DNA of 64,000 bases from Maribacter sp. PR1. GTDB lineage: Bacteria; Bacteroidota; Bacteroidia; Flavobacteriales; Flavobacteriaceae. Position 1 is the stretch's first letter; each line of letters starts with the position of its first letter. The translations under genes and the position numbers were made by a program. The notes beneath the pieces are model-generated. The model was not told the origin of the DNA. It searched no databases and saw only the letters and a program-made list of their open reading frames with translations. The stretch covers positions 328,343 to 392,342 of the forward strand of contig NZ_JAQPCG010000006.1 of assembly GCF_028464145.1 (NCBI RefSeq). Reading direction: 5' to 3'. This document shows positions 54,109 to 61,936 of this stretch, one piece after another.

Positions 54109-55385
54109 TTTTCAAAATTTTTCAATGTTGTAATAATAATGGTAACACACTCCATTAATTGTTCCTTGGTCATAACCAATGGTGGGGCAAACCGTATAAT
54201 GTTTCCATGAGTTGGTTTTGCCAGCAATCCATTTTCCTTAAGTGCCATACAAATATCCCACGCAGTTGAACTCTCTTCGGTATCGTTTATTAAAATAGCA
54301 TTTAATAGGCCCTTTCCCCTAACTGAGTTCACCAAATCACAATTGGGGATAAATTCATTCAAACGAGAACGAAACAATTCACCCAATTCCTGTGCATTTT
54401 CGGCCAAGCGTTCATCCTTTATAACCTTCAGGGCCGCCATACCTACTGTTGCGGCAATCGGATTCCCACCAAATGTACTCCCGTGATTACCAGGGCGAAT
54501 TACATTCATTATTTCATTGTTCGCCAAAACAGCAGAAACAGGATATGCACCTCCAGAAAGTGCTTTGCCTAAAATTAAAATATCCGGTTTTACCTCTGGC
54601 GTGCCGCTGCAATGTTTGTCTGCACACGAGCAATTTCCGCAAGTAGCCAAAAGTCGACCCGTACGGGCTATTCCTGTTTGAACTTCATCGGCAATAAACA
54701 ATACATTGTACTTCTCACAAAGTGCTTTTGCCTCCTTTAGGTAACCCTCTGAAGGTACATAAACACCAGCCTCACCTTGTATGGGTTCTACCAAAAAGCC
54801 ACCCACGTTTTTATTATTTTTCAGAGCTACTTCCAACGCTGTCAGGTTATCATATTCAATTTTTATAAAACCTTCAGTATACGGCCCAAAGTTCTTTCGG
54901 GCTACTGGGTCATTGGAAAATGAAATAATAGTAGTAGTCCTGCCGTGAAAATTATTCTCACAAACAATTATTTCTGCCTCATTCTCTGGAATATTTTTCT
55001 TTTCATAGGCCCATTTTCTACATATTTTTAAAGCAGTTTCTACAGCCTCAGCACCTGTATTCATGGGTAGGAGTTTATCAAAACCAAAAGTCTCGGTGGC
55101 ATACTTCTCAAACGCACCTAGTTTATCATTATAAAAGGCCCTTGATGTTAGGGTTAACGTTTGAGCCTGTCCCGTCATTGCGCCAACTATTTTTGGGTGG
55201 CAATGACCTTGATTTACTGCGGAATAGGCAGAAAGAAAATCAAAATATTGGTTTCCTTCCACATCCCAAACGTAAACACCATCGCCTTTACTTAGTACTA
55301 CAGGTAATGGGTGATAATTGTGGGCTCCGTACTTATTTTCCAAAGCCATAGCGTCTTCAGAACTGATGTTTTCTAAAACTGACAT
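54105..55385 (-). CDS. rocD: Ornithine--oxo-acid aminotransferase
   Basis: A 426-residue PLP enzyme converting ornithine and 2-oxoglutarate to glutamate semialdehyde. The start is typical (ENKYGAHNYHPLPVVLSKG), followed by FLSAYSAVNQGHCHPKI, LPMNTGAEAVETALKICRKW, FHGRTTTIISFSND, LVEPIQGEAGVYVPSEGYL, IADEVQTGIARTGR and LGKALSGGAYPVSAVLA with PLP Lys274. Just before that Lys an insertion CGNCSCADKHC (Cys249, 252, 254, 259) replaces the usual short acidic loop. The four Cys residues could bind metal. Identification as ornithine aminotransferase is strong by overall pattern. Confidence 0.93.
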   Translation of the reverse strand: MSVLENISSEDAMALENKYGAHNYHPLPVVLSKGDGVYVWDVEGNQYFDFLSAYSAVNQGHCHPKIVGAMTGQAQTLTLTSRAFYNDKLGAFEKYATETFGFDKLLPMNTGAEAVETALKICRKWAYEKKNIPENEAEIIVCENNFHGRTTTIISFSNDPVARKNFGPYTEGFIKIEYDNLTALEVALKNNKNVGGFLVEPIQGEAGVYVPSEGYLKEAKALCEKYNVLFIADEVQTGIARTGRLLATCGNCSCADKHCSGTPEVKPDILILGKALSGGAYPVSAVLANNEIMNVIRPGNHGSTFGGNPIAATVGMAALKVIKDERLAENAQELGELFRSRLNEFIPNCDLVNSVRGKGLLNAILINDTEESSTAWDICMALKENGLLAKPTHGNIIRFAPPLVMTKEQLMECVTIIITTLKNFEK

Positions 55386-55445
55386 GATAAAAATTACTTT
55401 AAATAAAACTTTAGCAATTCCTTCTGTACCTTTTTCCTTTCGAAA

Positions 55446-55463
55446 TCCCGATGGCCATCGGGA
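55446..55463. repeat. Perfect 18-bp palindrome (REP-like)
   Basis: TCCCGATGGCCATCGGGA is a perfect palindrome in the 234-bp gap between rocD and rlmD. Palindromes of the TCCCGAT...ATCGGGA type recur in flavobacterial intergenic regions, so I take it as one copy of such an element. No second copy is seen in this window. Confidence 0.55.
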
Positions 55464-55607
55464 CGAAAATTCAGCGTAGGAGAGAAATCATCCTTGTAGA
55501 GCTTCAAAAGTACAAATAATAGGGATCATTTTAAAGCAACTCCGTAAGAGGTTAAAATCCCATGTTAATACTATCCATATCCTTCATAACAATCCAAAGA
55601 AACCTGT

Positions 55608-55615
55608 TATTTTTG
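55608..55615 (+). promoter_or_regulatory. -7 promoter element of the rlmD-DUF6452-DUF6048 operon
   Basis: TATTTTTG, 4 nt before the ATG at 55620. Confidence 0.6.
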
Positions 55616-55619
55616 CCGC

Positions 55620-57032
55620 ATGCGAAAAAAGAACAAGAGAATCGTTTTTGAAAATGTTGAAGTAGTAGATGCCGGTGCAAAAGGAAAAACCGTTGGTAAG
55701 GCACCGGACGGTAGGGTTGTTTTTTTAACCAATGCCGTACCCGGCGATGTGGTGGATGTTCAAACGCATAAAAAAAGAAAAAACTATTTTGAGGGAACGG
55801 CCATTAACTTTCACACCCTATCCAAAAAGCGTACAACTCCTGAATGTCAACATTTTGGTGTTTGTGGTGGTTGTAAATGGCAAAACATGGGCTACGAGCA
55901 TCAGTTATACTACAAACAAAAAGAGGTCGAAAACAATCTGAGGAGAATTGGTCATTTGGAACTACCCGAGTTACATCCCATTTTAGGTTCTAAAGATCAA
56001 TATTTTTACAGAAATAAAATGGAGTTTTCATTTTCTGATAGTAGATGGCTCACACTAGAGGAAATAAAATCCGAAGAAGAAATAGCAAATAAAAATGCTT
56101 TGGGTTTTCATATTCCTGGTATGTGGGACAAAATACTCGACATAAAAAAATGTCACCTTCAGCGTGACCCTTCCAACGCCATACGATTGGAAACCAAAAA
56201 CTTTGCCATTGAAAATGGACTTACTTTCTTTAATCCACGAAACCAATACGGATTGCTACGTACCTTAATGATCAGAACGTCCTCAACAGGAGAGCTTATG
56301 GTCCTCATACAATTCTTTGAGAATGACAAAACAAAGAGAGAACTACTTTTAAACCATTTGAAATCGGTATTTCCTGAAATAACTTCTTTGCTTTATGTAA
56401 TCAACTCAAAACAAAATGATACGATATACGACCAAGAAGTGGTATGTTTTTCCGGCAGGGATCATATTTTTGAAGAGATGGAGGGGCTTCAGTTCAAAAT
56501 AACAGCCAAATCCTTCTATCAAACCAACTCGGAGCAAGCTTATGAACTTTATAAGATTACCAGGGATTTTGCTATGCTTACGAGAGATGAACTGGTTTAT
56601 GATCTGTACACGGGTACAGGAACCATAGCCCAATTTGTCTCTAAAAACGCCAAGAGAGTTATTGGAATAGAATCGGTTCCAGACGCCATTTTAGATGCCA
56701 AGGCCAACGCAGAAAGAAATAAAATTGATAATGTGGATTTCTTTGTTGGAGATATGAAGAATGTTTTTAATAACAATTTTATTAGTCAACACGGAACCCC
56801 GGATGTTATCATAACCGACCCTCCAAGGGATGGCATGCACAAAGATGTAGTGCAGCAAATTCTAAATATAGCTCCCAAACGTGTAGTCTATGTAAGCTGT
56901 AATAGTGCAACACAGGCAAGGGACCTGGAGATGATGAAAGACACTTACAATGTGGTTAAAGTGCAGCCCGTAGATATGTTTCCGCAAACACACCACGTTG
57001 AAAATGTTGTACTTTTGGAAAAGAAAAAATAG
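55620..57032 (+). CDS. rlmD: 23S rRNA (uracil-C5)-methyltransferase, RlmD-like
   Basis: A 470-residue SAM-dependent enzyme. The N-terminal TRAM domain (about 1-65, IVFENVEVVDAGAKGKTVGKAPDGRVVF) is followed by the Fe-S cysteines TPECQHFGVCGGCKW (Cys76, 82, 85; a fourth in IKKCHLQR). The Rossmann methyltransferase includes YDLYTGTGTIAQF, ITDPPRDGMH and the catalytic-Cys motif VVYVSCNSATQARDLEM. It should make m5U in 23S rRNA (U1939 in E. coli numbering). First of three genes, ending 1 nt before the DUF6452 gene. Confidence 0.94.
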   Translation: MRKKNKRIVFENVEVVDAGAKGKTVGKAPDGRVVFLTNAVPGDVVDVQTHKKRKNYFEGTAINFHTLSKKRTTPECQHFGVCGGCKWQNMGYEHQLYYKQKEVENNLRRIGHLELPELHPILGSKDQYFYRNKMEFSFSDSRWLTLEEIKSEEEIANKNALGFHIPGMWDKILDIKKCHLQRDPSNAIRLETKNFAIENGLTFFNPRNQYGLLRTLMIRTSSTGELMVLIQFFENDKTKRELLLNHLKSVFPEITSLLYVINSKQNDTIYDQEVVCFSGRDHIFEEMEGLQFKITAKSFYQTNSEQAYELYKITRDFAMLTRDELVYDLYTGTGTIAQFVSKNAKRVIGIESVPDAILDAKANAERNKIDNVDFFVGDMKNVFNNNFISQHGTPDVIITDPPRDGMHKDVVQQILNIAPKRVVYVSCNSATQARDLEMMKDTYNVVKVQPVDMFPQTHHVENVVLLEKKK

Positions 57033-57033
57033 C

Positions 57034-57540
57034 ATGAACAAAATTCATTGGGTCTGTTTAAGCCTATTTGCCATAATTGTAATATCCTCTTGTGAAAAGG
57101 ATGATATTTGTGTGGAAGGTGATACACCCCTACTAGTATTGGAGTTTTATAATGTTTCCGATACCTCTGCCACCAAAGATGTAACCAGCTTAAGAATTGT
57201 AGGTGAGGGACAGAATATTACTATAAATACGTTCACCGATAGAACTAACGTAAGCAGTGTAAACATTCCATTAAAAACGGAAAACGATGAGACTACCTTT
57301 TACCTTATTTCAAATTCAGCTACTAATGACGATGGTCAAGAAACCGGAAATATAGATACCCTAACCTTCAATTATAATCGAATAGAGGATTTTATATCTC
57401 GTGCTTGTGGTTTTGTTATAAACTACGATAATTTAACTACCGACTTGCAGTCAGGATCCGGAAATTGGATAGCGGATATTGAAGTACTTAGGGCCAGCGT
57501 AACAAATTCAGATTCTACCCATGTTAAGATATTTCACTAG
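57034..57540 (+). CDS. DUF6452 family lipoprotein
   Basis: A 168-residue lipoprotein (lipobox VISSC, Cys20) with the post-Cys sequence CEKDDICVEGDTPLLVLEFYN. The K-D-D after the Cys resembles the surface-export signal known in Bacteroidota lipoproteins. The rest is beta-rich (TSLRIVGEGQNITI, CGFVINYDNL). I place the start at the ATG just after the rlmD stop; the frame could extend 12 codons upstream into rlmD, which is unlikely. Its 3' end overlaps the DUF6048 gene by 20 nt. Function unknown. Confidence 0.86.
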   Translation: MNKIHWVCLSLFAIIVISSCEKDDICVEGDTPLLVLEFYNVSDTSATKDVTSLRIVGEGQNITINTFTDRTNVSSVNIPLKTENDETTFYLISNSATNDDGQETGNIDTLTFNYNRIEDFISRACGFVINYDNLTTDLQSGSGNWIADIEVLRASVTNSDSTHVKIFH

Positions 57541-58285
57541 GATTCTTTTACTTTTTAGTGCAATGTCAATAGTTGCACAGAGTAAACCCATTGACACAAA
57601 ACCCAAGGATACCGTTGAGTATAGACAATCCTATGGCCTTAGAGCAGGAATTGATCTAAGTAGGCCTATTATTTCTTCCTTGAATGATAATTATTCAGGT
57701 TTTGAGTTGGTTGCTGATTATAGGTTGACACAAAATTTATATATAGCTGCCGAATTAGGTGCAGAAGACAAAACAAAACAAGAAGATCTGTACAACTTTA
57801 CAACAAATGGAAGTTATATAAAAGTGGGTGTTGACAATAACACATATGCCAACTGGTATGGGGAGCAGAATTCAATTTTTTATGGTGGGCGTTTCGCATT
57901 CAGTAGTTTTAGTCAGACCTTAAATAATTACCAATATTTTAATAGCAATAGATACTGGAATCCAGAATCTTTTGCAGAAGGTTCCAATGTGTCCCAGGAG
58001 TTTTCTGGGCGTTCCGCTGCCTGGGTGGAAGCAATATTTGGTACTAAAGTGGAACTTTTCGCCAATATATTCTTAGGGGCCAGTGTAAGGTTAGGTATTT
58101 TAGTTTCCAATTCTGATGGTGGTGATGACCGTTTTCCAAACCTTTGGATACCAGGGTTTAATAAAGTAACGGATGGAAGCCGATTTGGTGTGGGCTATAA
58201 CTATTCCATATCTTACTTTTTACCTTTGTATAAAAAGAAGAAAAAAGTTGAAAAAGAAATTGAGGAGTTAGAAAACCAACAATAG
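57521..58285 (+). CDS. DUF6048 family outer-membrane beta-barrel protein
   Basis: A 254-residue exported protein (signal ends near SIVAQ). Amphipathic strands with aromatic residues (YGLRAGIDLSRPI, LYIAAELGAEDKT, FLGASVRLGILVS, FGVGYNYSISYFLPLYKKKKK) suggest an outer-membrane barrel, ending in a short Lys/Glu-rich tail. It resembles the Bacteroidota DUF6048 family. Overlap with the DUF6452 lipoprotein gene suggests the two act as a pair at the outer membrane. It ends next to the convergent small membrane protein with no gap. Confidence 0.83.
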   Translation: MLRYFTRILLLFSAMSIVAQSKPIDTKPKDTVEYRQSYGLRAGIDLSRPIISSLNDNYSGFELVADYRLTQNLYIAAELGAEDKTKQEDLYNFTTNGSYIKVGVDNNTYANWYGEQNSIFYGGRFAFSSFSQTLNNYQYFNSNRYWNPESFAEGSNVSQEFSGRSAAWVEAIFGTKVELFANIFLGASVRLGILVSNSDGGDDRFPNLWIPGFNKVTDGSRFGVGYNYSISYFLPLYKKKKKVEKEIEELENQQ

Positions 58286-58516
58286 CTATAATTCCTTTAC
58301 ATCCTTTAAAAAAATCCACTTCATCATTAATTTTTTTGAACTATTCACTTGGGCTACAGCGAACTTTGGGGCAAGTAACATGGCTATTAAGGCAGATGTA
58401 ATAGCATAATAAAAAGGTTTAACTTCTAGCAAATAGACCAAACCAAACCGAGCTATCAAGAAAATTATGGCAAAACCTAAAAAATTATATAGAAGTGCTT
58501 TATGTTTTAATTTCAT
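58286..58516 (-). CDS. Small membrane protein
   Basis: A 76-residue protein with two hydrophobic helices (LLYNFLGFAIIFLIARFGLVYLL and YYAITSALIAMLLAPKFAV) and a basic C-terminus. No family recognised. It sits 9 nt after the RlmL-like methyltransferase gene in the same direction, so it is probably co-transcribed with it. Confidence 0.72.
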   Translation of the reverse strand: MKLKHKALLYNFLGFAIIFLIARFGLVYLLEVKPFYYAITSALIAMLLAPKFAVAQVNSSKKLMMKWIFLKDVKEL

Positions 58517-58525
58517 AACTGTGCA

Positions 58526-59686
58526 TTAATTATTTTTGTGTTTAGCCTTTTTACTGCCCTCATAAATCTCATATTTAACCAATCTTGATTCCAAATGGCT
58601 ATTGAAGACTTTTATCTTTCTAGATGGTCTTAGGCCAACAAATTTTAAGGCGTCCAAATTTGAGGTAATCAACCAAGCATTGGTTCCAGGGTAACCTTGT
58701 TTTAGAGTATCACCTATGGAGCCATAAAAATCCTGCATATCAATATCCAAGCGCTCGCCATAGGGTGGATTAAAACACATATGCAAGGGACCTTCCGTTT
58801 CTTTTTCAGTTTTAAAGAAGTTCTCTCGTCTCACCGCAATATATTCGGAAAGATTTGCATTTTCAATATTATCAATAGCTTTTCTTACGGCCGAAGGGGC
58901 TTTATCTAACCCTGTAATCTTATGATGAAATTCCCTTGTTTTCTTTAAACTGGCATCCACTATTTTTTCATAAAGTTCCTCATCAAAATCAGGCCATTTT
59001 TCAAATGCAAAACCTTTTCTATTTATATTGGCCGGTATATTACAGGCAATCATGGCGGCCTCTGTCAGCATAGTACCGCTACCACACATTGGATCTAAAA
59101 AATCACACTGTCCATCCCAACCGCTCATTAACAAAAGGCCAGCTGCCAATACCTCATTTATCGGGGCAATGTTGGTAGCTATTCTGTAACCTCTATGATG
59201 CAATGATGCGCCCGAACTATCCAAGGATACATTACAATTGTTCTGATGTATATGTATATTGATTCGTAAATCCGGATTTTTTACATCCACATTGGGACGT
59301 TTTCCATCCGTTTCACGGAACTTATCTACAATGGCATCTTTTGTTTTTTGTGAAACATAAAGTGAATGGGTAAAATTATCCGAGAAAACAGTAGCGTCTA
59401 TTGCAAAGGTATCATCAACGGATAAGTATTCGGTCCAGTCTAGATTGTAGATTTTACGATACAGGTCATTTTCGTTGGAAACCAGAAAAGAGTTTATGGG
59501 TTTTATAATTTTGATGGCGGTTCTTAAACTTAAGTTGGCTTTGTACATAAACCCAGTATCACCATCGAAGGTAACGTTACGAACTCCCTCCTGTACATTT
59601 CCCGCTCCTAAATTTCTTAATTCCTTCGCCAATATTTCCTCAAAACCAAAAAGTGTTTTGGCTATCATCTTAAAATTATTCCCCAT
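58526..59686 (-). CDS. THUMP-domain SAM-dependent RNA methyltransferase (RlmL-like)
   Basis: A 386-residue enzyme: N-terminal ferredoxin-like and THUMP region (about 1-160), then a Rossmann methyltransferase with FLDPMCGSGTMLTEAAMIACNIPANI (DPMCGSGT at 198-205), the family insertion RKGFAFEKWPDF, and the catalytic motif NPPYGERL. It matches the RlmL half of E. coli RlmKL, which makes m2G2445 in 23S rRNA; the RlmK half is absent. A Trm11-like role on tRNA is less likely. The start MGNNFKMIAKTLFG is supported by a -7 element 20 nt upstream. Confidence 0.9.
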   Translation of the reverse strand: MGNNFKMIAKTLFGFEEILAKELRNLGAGNVQEGVRNVTFDGDTGFMYKANLSLRTAIKIIKPINSFLVSNENDLYRKIYNLDWTEYLSVDDTFAIDATVFSDNFTHSLYVSQKTKDAIVDKFRETDGKRPNVDVKNPDLRINIHIHQNNCNVSLDSSGASLHHRGYRIATNIAPINEVLAAGLLLMSGWDGQCDFLDPMCGSGTMLTEAAMIACNIPANINRKGFAFEKWPDFDEELYEKIVDASLKKTREFHHKITGLDKAPSAVRKAIDNIENANLSEYIAVRRENFFKTEKETEGPLHMCFNPPYGERLDIDMQDFYGSIGDTLKQGYPGTNAWLITSNLDALKFVGLRPSRKIKVFNSHLESRLVKYEIYEGSKKAKHKNN

Positions 59687-59706
59687 AAACTATGTTTAAC
59701 ATACTG

Positions 59707-59714
59707 CAAAAATA
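59707..59714 (-). promoter_or_regulatory. -7 promoter element of the RlmL-like gene
   Basis: On the minus strand TATTTTTG, 20 nt before the ATG at 59686. Only 3 bp separate it from the divergent ZIP-gene element. Confidence 0.6.
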
Positions 59715-59717
59715 CGT

Positions 59718-59725
59718 TAATTTTG
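59718..59725 (+). promoter_or_regulatory. -7 promoter element of the ZIP/DUF4268 unit
   Basis: TAATTTTG, 7 nt before the ATG at 59733, back-to-back with the RlmL-like gene's element. Confidence 0.55.
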
Positions 59726-59732
59726 ATGTAGC

Positions 59733-60449
59733 ATGGATTTTATACCGCGCAATTCAAATACTAATAGCAACCACCAAATGATTTATTTACTGCCTATTCT
59801 TGGGGTATTGTTGAGTTTTATTTTCGTGTACTTCACCAAACCCAAGAAAAAAGACCGGTTTAAGTTATTGTTGGCCTTTAGTGGCGCTTTCCTTTTAGCA
59901 CTTACCATTTTTGAATTATTACCAGAGGTCTATGAACATTCAAATGCCAGGAGTATTGGCATTTTTATTATGCTTGGTATACTATTACAGATTTTTTTAG
60001 AGTTCTTTTCAAAAGGTGCCGAACATGGACATGTTCATTTATCTTACGAAAACAATACCTTTCCTTGGTTGCTATTTGGAAGCCTATCCATCCATTCCTT
60101 GTTGGAGGGTATTCCCTTATCTGAAAATACCGGTATAGTATATGGCATCCTAATTCATAAAATTGCTATAGCAATTATACTCAGCATCTTCCTATTAGGT
60201 ACAAAACTAAGGCCCATAATCTCAGGGTTTTTCATACTTCTATTCTCGCTAATGACCCCTTTAGGAACATATTTAGCCACCCATTTTAGTTTTGTAAAAG
60301 ATAACTTGGTCCAATTAAATGCTATAGTAATAGGCGTGTTGTTGCACATTTCAACAGTCATACTTTTTGAAAGTTCCGAAGGACATAAATTTAATCTCAG
60401 AAAATTAATCGTGATTACTTTGGGAATAACCATAGCCTACTTTCTCTAA
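59733..60449 (+). CDS. ZIP family metal transporter
   Basis: A 238-residue protein with about 8 hydrophobic segments. Helix IV/V metal motifs are visible: SIHSLLEGIPL and ILIHKIAIAIILS, plus a His-containing loop GAEHGHVHL between helices III and IV. It should move divalent metal (zinc, perhaps iron or manganese) towards the cytoplasm. The E in HxxxEG is kept, although the motif in the second helix lacks a second Glu. The gene overlaps the DUF4268 gene by one base (TAATG), so they are translationally coupled. The start could also be a Met 15 codons in. Confidence 0.87.
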   Translation: MDFIPRNSNTNSNHQMIYLLPILGVLLSFIFVYFTKPKKKDRFKLLLAFSGAFLLALTIFELLPEVYEHSNARSIGIFIMLGILLQIFLEFFSKGAEHGHVHLSYENNTFPWLLFGSLSIHSLLEGIPLSENTGIVYGILIHKIAIAIILSIFLLGTKLRPIISGFFILLFSLMTPLGTYLATHFSFVKDNLVQLNAIVIGVLLHISTVILFESSEGHKFNLRKLIVITLGITIAYFL

Positions 60450-60874
60450 TGTTCAGTAAAGAGGAATCACGAAAACTCCGGGAAGAATTCTGGATTTCCT
60501 TTGGAAAATCTTATCCACGCAAATGGATACTTTACAAGACCAAAATCAAAGGTCTTAGCTTCAAATTTCATTTTACGACCAAAAAAGCAATGGTATCCAT
60601 GGACATAGATGGTGATTTGGAACAGCGAATATTGATTTGGGAAAAACTATTGTCCCTTAAATCGACATTAGAACAAGATTTTCTTCCGAAAGCTATTTTT
60701 GAAGAATACTATATACTAGAAAATCAAAAGGAAATTTCTAGAATTCATGTAGACCTTAACGACGTTTCCATCCATAATAAAACTACTTGGCTTCAAACTA
60801 TGGCGTTTTTGAATGAAAAAATGATTAAGGTCGAAGAATTTTTTATAGCCTATAAAGATATTCTTCAACCCTAA
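60449..60874 (+). CDS. DUF4268 family protein
   Basis: A 141-residue soluble protein: MFSKEESRKLREEFWISFGKSYPRKWILYKTKIKGLSFKFHF, VSMDIDG, and EEYYILENQKEISRIHVDLNDVSIHNKTTW, as in DUF4268 proteins of Bacteroidota, which resemble a nuclease-like fold of uncertain activity. Coupled to the ZIP transporter by overlapping stop and start. It ends 35 nt before the convergent SDR gene; no clear terminator is seen there. Confidence 0.85.
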   Translation: MFSKEESRKLREEFWISFGKSYPRKWILYKTKIKGLSFKFHFTTKKAMVSMDIDGDLEQRILIWEKLLSLKSTLEQDFLPKAIFEEYYILENQKEISRIHVDLNDVSIHNKTTWLQTMAFLNEKMIKVEEFFIAYKDILQP

Positions 60875-60909
60875 GCGAATTCTAGGAATAAGATTCTTTC
60901 TTATTATTA

Positions 60910-61728
60910 TTATACCCCTGAAAAAGAGTTAAAACCGCCATCTACGTCATAACAGACACCAGTTACAAAACTAGATGCATCACTTAGTAAGTAATGAACC
61001 ATCCCATTAAGTTCCGAAGCATCACCAAATCTGGCCATAGGAGTATTATTTATTATTTTATTGCCTCGATCCGTGAACGAACCATCGTCATTTGTCAATA
61101 AACTTCTATTTTGATTTCCTATAAAAAACCCCGGTGCAATAGCATTGACCCTAATTTTGCCCGTGAATTTAGAGGCCATTTCATTGGCCATCCATTGGGT
61201 AAAAGTATCGACACCAGCCTTTGCCATTGAATATCCCAACACTCTTGATATAGCCTGCTTGGAAGCCATGGAGGATATGTTAATAATGGATCCATAGCCT
61301 TGCCTAGCCATTATTCCGCTTAATACAATTGTAGGTATTACGGTGCCGAAGAGATTAATATCCAATACCTTTTGTGTATCTGATAGTGCTATATCATAAA
61401 TATTTTGATTAGCACTTAATGTGGCTCCCGGAATGTTACCCCCTGCAAGATTAACTAAACCATCTAGTGCGTCGAATTGAAGTGCGATTTCTTCTCTTAC
61501 CTCGTTTAATGCTTCTTCATTTAAAACATCCACCTCATAGGTATACGTACTATCCTTAGAAATAGCATCCAGCTCATTTTTTTTATCCCTTAACTTCTTA
61601 GTAGACCTACCGAGTAAAATTACTTTGGCATTTTGCTCTACAAGATATTTGGCAATAGAACCACCCAAGGTTCCCGTACCACCAGAGAGTGCGAAAATCT
61701 TATCTTTTAATGAAAACAAATCACTCAT
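60910..61728 (-). CDS. SDR family oxidoreductase (D-mannonate oxidoreductase-like)
   Basis: A 272-residue NAD(P)-dependent short-chain dehydrogenase. Cofactor motif GGTGTLGGSIA (residues 16-26), NLAGGN, INISSMASK with the catalytic Ser, and YSMAKAG with Tyr and Lys. The segment FIGNQNRSLLTNDDGSFTDRG and end GVCYDVDGGFNSF resemble Bacteroidota enzymes called D-mannonate/fructuronate oxidoreductase, which would place it in uronate metabolism. That substrate is my inference; the family call is firm. It is divergent from the ThuA-like gene by 208 bp, which contain no clear promoter match. Confidence 0.85.
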   Translation of the reverse strand: MSDLFSLKDKIFALSGGTGTLGGSIAKYLVEQNAKVILLGRSTKKLRDKKNELDAISKDSTYTYEVDVLNEEALNEVREEIALQFDALDGLVNLAGGNIPGATLSANQNIYDIALSDTQKVLDINLFGTVIPTIVLSGIMARQGYGSIINISSMASKQAISRVLGYSMAKAGVDTFTQWMANEMASKFTGKIRVNAIAPGFFIGNQNRSLLTNDDGSFTDRGNKIINNTPMARFGDASELNGMVHYLLSDASSFVTGVCYDVDGGFNSFSGV

Positions 61729-61936
61729 AAATACTATAGTATTGAATATTTAGATTATACCTAATTTGATGACTTTAAAGACTCCACTTGTAATATGTCC
61801 ATAGTCTAGAAAGAGCTAAAAATAATATTTTAGAGACTTTTTTATACTATCACAACCGGACTTATTCAAGAAATTAAATTTAATTACATTAGCAAAAATC
61901 AATTATTTTAAAAAGAAATTGAATATAAAAGAATTT

